DNA from: Chloroflexota bacterium
Lineage (GTDB): Bacteria > Chloroflexota > Limnocylindria > QHBO01
Assembly (NCBI GenBank): GCA_024636135.1
Contig: JAGXHP010000049.1
Location: 1 to 5,186, forward strand
Length of the DNA: 5,186 bases
Reading direction: 5' to 3'
Part shown: positions 1 to 5,186 of the stretch, piece by piece
Numbering within the stretch: the first letter of the stretch is position 1
How the letters are laid out: each line of letters begins with the position of its first letter
The notes under the pieces: model-generated
What the model was told of the DNA's origin: nothing
What the model saw: only the letters and a program-made list of their open reading frames with translations
The model's database searches: none
Made by a program: the position numbers and the translations under genes

Positions 1-690
1 CATCGGCTTCTCAAGAACCACATCGTGGAGGTCACCGGCCATGCCGGATACGCCTTCTACACCGATGCCGTGGTCGCCGCCATGGGCGTCGACCCTGAGC
101 GCCTGCGGATGCGCCGCCACGCGGAGGAGGTCGAGGGCATCGGCTCGGTTGACGGATGGGTCCAGGATCTCCACGAGCGATGGGCCGAGGAGCGTGAGCG
201 CCGCCGCGTGAAGGTCAGCCGCGACGAGGCGATCGACGTGAGCTCGTACGAGGTGAAGGCGCAGCGGTCGGTGACGTGGCGCTACCTCACCGACCCCGGG
301 CTGCGGGCCAGCTGGCAGCCCGGGATCAAGCGCATCGACCAGTCCACGGCCGATGGTCGTCGCGGGCTCGGCACGCAGAACCATTGCGTCCACGGGAGAG
401 GCGCCAGCCTGGAGGAGATCCTCGACTGGCGCCCGTTCGACTACTACACAATCCTCAATACCATCCCGATGCCGCTCCTCGCCCCGATGAGGATGACCTT
501 CGAGCTCGAGGACGTCGACGGCGGCACACGGGTGACCGAGTACACGGCCCACGGCCCGGGGTTCGGCCAGCGTCTGATCACGAGCGTCCTGGGGCGGATG
601 GTCGCCGCGGACCGGGCTCGCGGGCACGAGGCGCTGCGCGCGGCCGTGGAGGGGAGTGCGTCGTCAGCGGAGGAGCGCGAGGGGGCCTAG
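1..690 (+). CDS. DUF2652 (cyclase-like) and SRPBCC domain protein, 5' end missing
   Basis: The reading frame is open at base 1 and ends at TAG (688-690), so 229 C-terminal codons are present; the GTG at 25 is internal, not the start. The first residues, HRLLKN, followed by a GHAGYAFYTDAVV stretch, match my memory of the end of the DUF2652 cyclase-like domain, where a VNxxHRLLKN segment resembles the class III cyclase N-x3-R motif. If so, the second residue in the window is the equivalent of the transition-state Arg. A charged linker (codons about 50-75) leads to an SRPBCC/polyketide-cyclase-like domain (about 80-220) with GTQNHCVHG (codons 124-132) and LDWRPFDYYT (141-150), typical of the hydrophobic-ligand-binding fold. 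A low-complexity Ala/Glu/Ser tail closes it. There is no signal peptide or membrane segment in the visible part, so it is probably cytoplasmic. Whether the DUF2652 part is catalytic cannot be judged here. The domain architecture is fairly secure; the ligand and product are unknown. Confidence 0.85.
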   Translation, partial: HRLLKNHIVEVTGHAGYAFYTDAVVAAMGVDPERLRMRRHAEEVEGIGSVDGWVQDLHERWAEERERRRVKVSRDEAIDVSSYEVKAQRSVTWRYLTDPGLRASWQPGIKRIDQSTADGRRGLGTQNHCVHGRGASLEEILDWRPFDYYTILNTIPMPLLAPMRMTFELEDVDGGTRVTEYTAHGPGFGQRLITSVLGRMVAADRARGHEALRAAVEGSASSAEEREGA

Positions 691-720
691 GCGGTCACGG
701 GGCCATCCCCACTCGCCCTG
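691..720. other. Convergent intergenic gap, no clear terminator
   Basis: Thirty bases separate the stop codons of two converging genes. A GGGG-CCAT-CCCC mini-hairpin lies at 699-710, and CCTAG (686-690) pairs with CTAGG (721-725) across the two stops. Neither is followed by a T-run on either strand, so no canonical intrinsic terminator can be claimed. Transcripts from the two genes may overlap at their 3' ends. Confidence 0.5.
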
Positions 721-3700
721 CTAGGTGCGGGCGAGGAGCGCCTCGCCGCGCTCGATCCAGAACGTCCCGCCCACCTCGCGGTAGAACGCGAGTGCGCGGT
801 CCATCTGGTCCTCCGCCTCGGCGCGACGACCCACTTCGAGGGCGAATTCAGCCGCCCGGAAACGTGCAAACGCCTCGTACATGCGGCCACCCCCCTCGAC
901 AAGCAGGTCGGCCGCCGTGGCGTACTCGCCGTCGAGGCAGGCACGCACGATCGCGACCCATCTGCCCTGGGGCGACGCGTCGATGCACTGCCGCAGCCGG
1001 TCCGCGTACGGGAGCGCCAGCGGCGACATCGCGAACCTGATGCCGAGCCCCCAGGCCGCATCCTGCGGGAAGCGGACGGCCAACTCCACCACCTCGTCGG
1101 CCAGGCGTCGTGCCTCGTCGTGGTGGCCCGCCGCATCCAGCAGCGGGATCGCCAGGCTGAGCTGGGGGAGCAGCTGCTGCGGATCGCCCGCTTCGCGGGA
1201 TCGCGCGACGCTGGCCCGCGAGTCCTCAACGGCGCCGGGCAGGTCGCCTCGCGCAAGCCGGATGTCGGCGCGAACGCTGAAGCTCTGGGAGTCGAGGTAC
1301 ATGCGCTGCCCGGACGCATATGCGGCGAGATGGGCGTCGGCCCCGCGCAGCGCCTCATCCCACAGCCCGAGCGCGTGAGCACTCCCGATGAGCTGCGCGC
1401 GCAGCCACTCGGCGCCGGAGACGTCGCCGAAGCGCTCGGCGATCGCCAGCCCCTCGCCAAACAGTCGATGCGCGGCCGCGGGATTGGTCTCGAACCACGC
1501 GTCGACGGCGACGTTGTTCGCGATCGAGCCCGCGATCGGAGAGTGCGCCTCGACAGCGATCTCGAGCGCTCGCGCCTGGTCGTCGCGGCCGCTGGCATCG
1601 CCGACATACAGCTTCGAAAGACCGATCGTTGCGAGGAGGTGCGCACGCAGCTCCGCCGGCCCATCCGGGCCGATCGACTCGAGTGCCAGCTGCGCCAGGC
1701 GAAGGCCCTCCCAGGGATCTCCTCCGATCGTCGTCGTGCGCGCGACGAACGCCGTGACTCGCGCCTCCACCGTGAGCGTTCCCCCCGAAGCGAGTTGCTG
1801 CGCCCGCTCCCCGCGGGAGCGCGCCTCCTCGCCTCTGCCCGCCTGCCAGGCGATCCGAGACAGGTCGACTTCGGCGAGCGCGGCGCGGTCCCGATCGCCC
1901 GCGTCGAGCAGCAGATCGCGAGCCTCGATGAGGGCCTCCTCAGCGCTCGGGTCGTTGGCCATGTAGAGCGCGTCGCCGCGCTGGTAGAGGAGCACCGAGC
2001 GCTCGGGGTCGTCGGCCGGCCAGCGCGCCAGCGCGGCCCCGAAGTACCCGGCCGCGGTGACGAAGGCGTTCACGGCGTACGAACGCTCGCCGGCGGCCCG
2101 CAGAGCGCGCCGAGCAGGATCCACCAGCTCCGCGGTGTCGAGGCCCGCGGCCTCTGCGAGCTCGATGGCGGTCCCCCAGTGGTGGGCGAGGAGCTCGGCG
2201 TGATCGTCGGGCCGGCCGAGGCTCGCGATCCACTCCGCGGCGCGGCGGTGCTTGGCGCTCCGCTCGCCGCGCGGGATCTGCCCGTAGGCCACGTCGCGCA
2301 GGAGCATGTGGGCGAACGACCACTCGCTCTCCTGCTCCACCGACGAGCGACGCTGGCGCGTGAGGAACCCCTTGCGCGCCAGGACCTGGAGGAGCGGTTC
2401 AGTCCGCTCGCCTCCGCCCACGGCGCCGGCCCAGAAGACCTTGCCCATGACGGAGGCCTCCTGCAGGATCGCCTTCTCGTCGGCGGCGAGGCCGTCGAGC
2501 CGCGCGGCGACGATCCCCTGGAGGTTCTCGGGCAGGGCCAGCTCATCCGCCACACCGCGCTCGAGCACGAGCTCGGCGAACTGCTCGGCGTAGAGCGGGT
2601 TGCCGTCGACGCGCTCGAGCAGCGTCCGGGCGAGATCGGGCGCCAGCCGTGGACTCCCGAGGACATCGGCGAGAAGCGTCGAGGTCTGCTCGGGCGAGAG
2701 TGGCGCCAGAGCCAGCGTGGCGGCGTTCAGCTTGCCTCCGCCCCACGCCGGTCGTCGCTGGAGGAGCTCAGGCCGGGCGCTGCACACGACGAGAAGCGGG
2801 ACGTCGGTCAGCCAGTCGATCAGCTCGTCGATGAAGTCCAGCAGACCGTCATCGGCCCAGTGCAGGTCCTCGAGCACCAGCACGAGCAGACGCTGCTCGG
2901 CGAGGGCCTCGAGATAGCGCCGCCACGCCGCGAAGGACTCGCCACGTCGGTCGGCGCCAAGGCCGGTCGCCGCCTCCAACCCGACGAGCGGGCGCAGATG
3001 GCGCTCGACCCATTGGCGCTCGCCAGTGTCCTCGAGCGCGTCCGCGACCGCGGTGGTCAGCTTCGCCCCTGCGTCGGCGCTGCCGTCCTGCTCGAGGATG
3101 CCCGCCTGCGCCTTGACCACCTCGCCGAGCGCCCAGTACGCGACCCCCTCACCGTACGCGAGGCATCGGCCCTGGCGCCAGGTGATGAGATCGGACTGCG
3201 CATCGGCGATCATCGACAGCTCGTAGATGAGCCGGCTCTTGCCCATCCCCGGGACGGCGACCAGCGTGACCAGCTGGGGCAGCCGCTCGTCGAGCGCGCG
3301 GGTGAGGGCAGTCCTCAGGACGTCGAGCTCCTGGTCGCGCCCGACCAACCGAGCCCGGGCGTGGTGGCTGACATCGACCCCGAACCGGGAACGGGCCTCC
3401 ACGGCCTCCCAGACCGGGATCGGCGCCGACTTTCCCTTCGCCTCGATCGGGGCCGCCTCGCGGTAGGTGATGTTCGATCGGGTCGCGCGGTGGGTGGGGC
3501 CGTCCACGAGGATCCCGTTGACCGGCGCGGCGGTCTGGAGTCGTGCCGCGGTGTTGACGACATCACCCGACGCCATCCCCTCGCCCTCGGAGGGCCGCGA
3601 CCCGAGCGCAACGAGCGCCTCACCGGTGGTGACTCCGATCCGCAGGTCCGTACCCTCGGCCTGCGCGAATTCACGGATGGCCAGCGCGGCCCGGACCGCG

Positions 3701-4023
3701 CGTTCCGGATCATCCTCGTGCGCGACGGGGGCACCGAACAGGGCCATGACCGCGTCGCCGATGAACTTCTCGACCGTTCCGCCATGGCGCTCCAGCTCCG
3801 CGCGCACCTGGGCGTGGAAGCGGGAAAGGAGGGCACGCACATCCTCCGGATCGAGGCCTTCGGCGCGCGCGGTGGATCCCACGAGGTCGCAGAACAGGAC
3901 GGTGACGACCTTGCGCTCCTCGCGAACGGGAGCGCGCGCCGCAGCAAGCGCTGCACCGCACATCCCGCAGAGGCGGAACCCGTCCGGATTCTCCTGGCCG
4001 CAACTCGGGCACACGATGGCCAT
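721..4023 (-). CDS. Class III nucleotidyl cyclase-AAA/STAND ATPase-TPR protein
   Basis: Complete 1100-residue protein, ATG (4023-4021) to TAG (723-721). In order: an N-terminal zinc ribbon (C5, C8, C19, C22); a class III adenylate/guanylate cyclase domain (about 37-205); an AAA/STAND-type ATPase (about 226-500); a helical region and TPR-like tail (about 500-1095). In the cyclase domain I see metal-binding D46 (FCDLVGST) and D90 (EKFIGDAVMALFG), Lys K86, and N157/R161 in GDVVNTAARLQ. The residue 7 before N157, usually the adenine-selecting Asp, is M150 by direct count. The ATPase opens with LVGRDQEL (226-233), has a Walker A-like VPGMGKS (257-263, Lys262) whose first Gly is replaced by Ala256, a Walker B LVLVLEDLHWAD with E385/D386, and VDGNPLYAEQF (472-482). 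Known relatives are large cytoplasmic signalling or regulatory ATPases; the trigger and the nucleotide made are unknown. No Shine-Dalgarno precedes the ATG; a TAGGCT box 7 bases upstream suggests a leaderless mRNA. It lies downstream of the membrane gene on the same strand and converges with the DUF2652 gene. Confidence 0.93.
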   Translation of the reverse strand: MAIVCPSCGQENPDGFRLCGMCGAALAAARAPVREERKVVTVLFCDLVGSTARAEGLDPEDVRALLSRFHAQVRAELERHGGTVEKFIGDAVMALFGAPVAHEDDPERAVRAALAIREFAQAEGTDLRIGVTTGEALVALGSRPSEGEGMASGDVVNTAARLQTAAPVNGILVDGPTHRATRSNITYREAAPIEAKGKSAPIPVWEAVEARSRFGVDVSHHARARLVGRDQELDVLRTALTRALDERLPQLVTLVAVPGMGKSRLIYELSMIADAQSDLITWRQGRCLAYGEGVAYWALGEVVKAQAGILEQDGSADAGAKLTTAVADALEDTGERQWVERHLRPLVGLEAATGLGADRRGESFAAWRRYLEALAEQRLLVLVLEDLHWADDGLLDFIDELIDWLTDVPLLVVCSARPELLQRRPAWGGGKLNAATLALAPLSPEQTSTLLADVLGSPRLAPDLARTLLERVDGNPLYAEQFAELVLERGVADELALPENLQGIVAARLDGLAADEKAILQEASVMGKVFWAGAVGGGERTEPLLQVLARKGFLTRQRRSSVEQESEWSFAHMLLRDVAYGQIPRGERSAKHRRAAEWIASLGRPDDHAELLAHHWGTAIELAEAAGLDTAELVDPARRALRAAGERSYAVNAFVTAAGYFGAALARWPADDPERSVLLYQRGDALYMANDPSAEEALIEARDLLLDAGDRDRAALAEVDLSRIAWQAGRGEEARSRGERAQQLASGGTLTVEARVTAFVARTTTIGGDPWEGLRLAQLALESIGPDGPAELRAHLLATIGLSKLYVGDASGRDDQARALEIAVEAHSPIAGSIANNVAVDAWFETNPAAAHRLFGEGLAIAERFGDVSGAEWLRAQLIGSAHALGLWDEALRGADAHLAAYASGQRMYLDSQSFSVRADIRLARGDLPGAVEDSRASVARSREAGDPQQLLPQLSLAIPLLDAAGHHDEARRLADEVVELAVRFPQDAAWGLGIRFAMSPLALPYADRLRQCIDASPQGRWVAIVRACLDGEYATAADLLVEGGGRMYEAFARFRAAEFALEVGRRAEAEDQMDRALAFYREVGGTFWIERGEALLART

Positions 4024-4030
4024 GGGCAGA

Positions 4031-4036
4031 AGCCTA
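4031..4036 (-). promoter_or_regulatory. Putative -10 box of leaderless cyclase promoter
   Basis: The minus strand reads TAGGCT, then TCTGCCC, then the ATG at 4023. This fits the TAnnnT -10 pattern at the distance expected if transcription starts at the A of the ATG. No purine-rich ribosome site lies between them. No convincing -35 hexamer is present: the best 17-18-base spacing gives TATCGA or CTATCG. Support comes from the same hexamer at the same distance before the neighbouring membrane gene. Confidence 0.55.
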
Positions 4037-4077
4037 CACGCGCCCGATCGCGTTCGATAGCACGGACGTGGGTGCGC

Positions 4078-4111
4078 TCAGCGAATATGGCATTACTGCC
4101 ATATCGGCTGA
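4078..4111. repeat. Interrupted palindrome, possible operator or stem-loop
   Basis: A 34-base dyad has a perfect core, ATATGGCA (4085-4092), TTAC, TGCCATAT (4097-4104), flanked after a 2-base mismatch by TCAGC (4078-4082) and GCTGA (4107-4111). In all, 13 of 15 arm positions pair. It is AT-rich in a very GC-rich surrounding. It starts 22 bases after the stop of the membrane gene, and its centre (4094.5) is 71.5 bases upstream of the presumed cyclase transcription start. The lack of a T-run argues against a standard intrinsic terminator. An operator for a dimeric regulator fits better, although an RNA hairpin protecting or ending the upstream transcript is possible. I cannot assign it to a known regulator. 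Confidence 0.65.
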
Positions 4112-4133
4112 CAGGAGGCGGCGCGCCTCGGGA

Positions 4134-4799
4134 TCAGACGCTCACGAGCCGCATGGCGATCGAGATGAGTTCCGGCACGAGCCACAGCGCGGGGAAGACG
4201 AGGACGAGCGCCATCGCCCGCGTCGCCCAGTCGCGTGGAACGAGGCCGGCGACGACGAGGGCGGTACCGATCTCGACGGCCGCCTGGATCGGCCGGTAGG
4301 GGAACTCCTCCGGAAGCGGATCGCCGATGACGGCGTACCAGAACGGCAGCACGTTGCCGTCAGCGATCGCGATCGCGGCGATCACTCCCAGGACGACGGC
4401 CGGCAGCGGCCCGCTCCGTCGTGACGCCCACCACGTCGCCGCGGCCATGAGCGGAACGGCCGTGACCGCCAGGATCGCCCAGCGCTGCACGAGCGCGCCG
4501 CCAGGGAATCCGAGTACGAACGTGGAGAACGCATAGTAGGCGAGGCTGAGGCCGACGACGAAGACTGCCGCACGAAGGGCCGCAGCCCCGACCGTCCGTG
4601 CCTTCCAGCCGATGACGACGATCACCAGGACCCAGATCGCCAGGAATGTGCCGAGGTCGCTGAGCCACCCGATGCCGGACTCGTCGGTGAGCTTGGCCGC
4701 GACCCCGGCGAGGCCGCCGAGGACGGCGGCAGCAATGAGCGCTGGGACAGGACCGAGCGCGAAGGTTCGGTGATGCGTCTGCTCGGGGTGCCCTGTCAC
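4134..4799 (-). CDS. Integral membrane protein, about seven helices, unknown function
   Basis: I place the start at GTG 4799-4797, giving 221 residues to TGA (4136-4134). The frame stays open to an ATG at 4982, but the extra 61 residues are Arg/Pro-rich and look non-coding, while a TAGGCT box lies 7 bases before this GTG. After a short polar N-terminus with two His (9-10), hydrophobic segments appear at about 13-36, 45-65, 69-97, 105-125, 132-158, 170-188 and 193-218. Arg/Lys-containing loops separate some of them (KAR at 66-68, RR at 127-128). Conserved-looking features are the LTDESGIGWLSDLG loop (37-50), LAYY (86-89) and DGNVLPFWY (147-155). The GGLAG...YY pattern weakly recalls the DUF6518 family, but I cannot confirm this. 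No catalytic or transporter motif is evident. It is co-directional with the cyclase gene, with a 110-base spacer between them, so co-transcription is possible but not required. Confidence 0.8.
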   Translation of the reverse strand: MTGHPEQTHHRTFALGPVPALIAAAVLGGLAGVAAKLTDESGIGWLSDLGTFLAIWVLVIVVIGWKARTVGAAALRAAVFVVGLSLAYYAFSTFVLGFPGGALVQRWAILAVTAVPLMAAATWWASRRSGPLPAVVLGVIAAIAIADGNVLPFWYAVIGDPLPEEFPYRPIQAAVEIGTALVVAGLVPRDWATRAMALVLVFPALWLVPELISIAMRLVSV

Positions 4800-4806
4800 G
4801 GCACCC

Positions 4807-4812
4807 AGCCTA
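4807..4812 (-). promoter_or_regulatory. Putative -10 box of leaderless membrane-gene promoter
   Basis: The minus strand reads TAGGCT, then GGGTGCC, then GTG at 4799. The hexamer and the 7-base spacing match those before the cyclase gene, which is why this GTG is chosen over the more distant ATG at 4982. A weak -35 candidate, CTCACA (4 of 6 to TTGACA), sits 18 bases further upstream at 4831-4836. Confidence 0.5.
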
Positions 4813-4914
4813 CCCGGCCTACGGGCGGGCTGTGAGTTATCGAACCGCACCCACCGAGCACTTGGTTCGCGGGTGGGAGTAACGGCCATCGGCTGGCCGA
4901 ATTCGCTCTGTCGT

Positions 4915-4959
4915 GGGAGCGTCGGCCACGCACAGAGGCCAATGTTGCCCAACGCTCCC
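4915..4959. repeat. 8-base inverted repeat in spacer
   Basis: GGGAGCGT (4915-4922) and ACGCTCCC (4952-4959) are perfect reverse complements around a 29-base loop that also contains GTTG/CAAC. No T-run follows on either strand. It could be an operator pair or a leader hairpin upstream of the membrane gene, but an 8-base match in GC-rich DNA may be chance. Confidence 0.3.
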
Positions 4960-5027
4960 GTGCGCGGTTCCATATCGGCCACTCATTGGCTGTTAGACCC
5001 ACCGGCGGACCAACCGGAGCAGCGCCG

Positions 5028-5186
5028 TCAGACCCTGGCGAGCTCTGTGCCCACCGGCGAGAGGCCCGGGTGAATGGCGGCATCGCGCTCGAAGAACTGG
5101 CCCATGAGCTCCATCCGGGCATCCTCGTCGTATCGGCCGAGGACGTATCGGCCCAGGGTCTGCCACCAGTAGAGCTGGTAGATCCG
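5028..5186 (-). CDS. C-terminal 52 residues of an unrecognised protein, 5' end missing
   Basis: Reading the minus strand from the right edge, an open frame of 52 codons ends at TGA (5030-5028). It begins RIYQLYWWQTLGRYVLGRYD and ends GTELARV. The composition is protein-like: aromatic-rich at the start (three Tyr, two Trp in the first 14 residues), then an amphipathic helix-like ELMGQFFERDA, then a Pro/Gly tail. The frame shows GC-rich third codon positions, as in the other genes here. An aromatic helix followed by a short tail is seen at the C-terminus of some phosphotransferase-fold enzymes, but this is too weak for a call. It is co-directional with the membrane and cyclase genes and separated from the former by 228 bases, so it is probably a separate transcription unit. 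Confidence 0.6.
   Translation of the reverse strand, partial: RIYQLYWWQTLGRYVLGRYDEDARMELMGQFFERDAAIHPGLSPVGTELARV

Larger units (their letters stand above)
4800..5027. other. Intergenic spacer between two minus-strand genes
   Basis: This 228-base stretch holds no gene I can support. Open frames crossing it on both strands have Arg/Pro-rich, family-less translations. It contains the putative promoter of the membrane gene at its left end, an 8-base inverted repeat (4915-4922 with 4952-4959), and the word CCATATCGGC (4970-4979) that also forms part of the palindrome near the cyclase gene. No tRNA or clear intrinsic terminator was found for the gene ending at 5028. Its local composition is less GC-rich than the flanking coding regions, as expected for a regulatory spacer. 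Confidence 0.55.

Noticed and set aside
25..27. GTG at 25 as the start of the first gene
   Set aside because: The frame is open to base 1, and the upstream residues HRLLKN belong to the DUF2652 motif, so the gene begins outside the window.
1120..4299. A 1059-codon open frame on the plus strand, antisense to the cyclase gene
   Set aside because: Its translation is Arg/Gly/Glu-rich with no recognisable domain, it runs through the spacer palindrome into the membrane gene, and it mirrors the codon bias of the clearly conserved minus-strand protein. It is a GC-driven shadow.
4838..4877. Possible tRNA or LexA-type site around GTTCG/CGAAC words
   Set aside because: No cloverleaf can be folded, and the CGAAC and GTTCG halves are 19 bases apart instead of the 4 of an actinobacterial SOS box.
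4800..4982. N-terminal extension of the membrane protein to ATG 4982
   Set aside because: The 61 extra residues look non-coding, and the TAGGCT box plus hydrophobic onset favour GTG 4799.
4796..5122. A 108-codon minus-strand frame across the spacer
   Set aside because: It overlaps the better-supported C-terminal frame 5028-5186 in another phase, and its translation is Ser/Arg/Pro-rich without protein-family character.
5129..5153. Direct repeat CGTATCGGCC at 5129-5138 and 5144-5153
   Set aside because: It lies in coding sequence and simply encodes two copies of Gly-Arg-Tyr; two copies do not make an array.

Overview
This is a GC-rich bacterial window. It holds two complete genes and two genes cut by the window edges, packed with short gaps. 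The proteins suggest Actinomycetota of the Thermoleophilia type, or a high-GC Chloroflexota lineage. The reasons are a zinc-ribbon/class III cyclase/AAA/TPR giant, a DUF2652-SRPBCC protein, and start codons that look leaderless behind TAnnnT boxes. This placement is an inference; nothing in the window fixes the taxon.

Layout. Positions 1-690 (+) hold the 3' part of a DUF2652-SRPBCC gene. After a 30-base convergent gap, 721-4023 (-) encodes a complete 1100-residue protein: zinc ribbon, class III nucleotidyl cyclase domain, STAND/AAA-type ATPase and a helical TPR-like tail. A 110-base spacer (4024-4133) carries a striking AT-rich interrupted palindrome and a putative -10 box. Positions 4134-4799 (-) encode an integral membrane protein of about 221 residues with roughly seven helices. 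A 228-base spacer (4800-5027) follows, and 5028-5186 (-) is the last 52 codons of an unrecognised gene that enters from the right edge.

How the parts may work together. Two proteins with cyclase-type folds lie tail to tail: the DUF2652 protein, whose cyclase-like core is mostly outside the window, and the cyclase-ATPase-TPR protein. Together they suggest a local signalling or regulatory neighbourhood, but no cyclic-nucleotide receptor is visible.

The most informative non-coding signals are the 4078-4111 palindrome, a 10-base word from it that recurs in the other spacer, and identical TAGGCT hexamers exactly 7 bases upstream of the start codons of both complete genes. The last point supports leaderless transcription and corrects the membrane gene start to a GTG at 4799.
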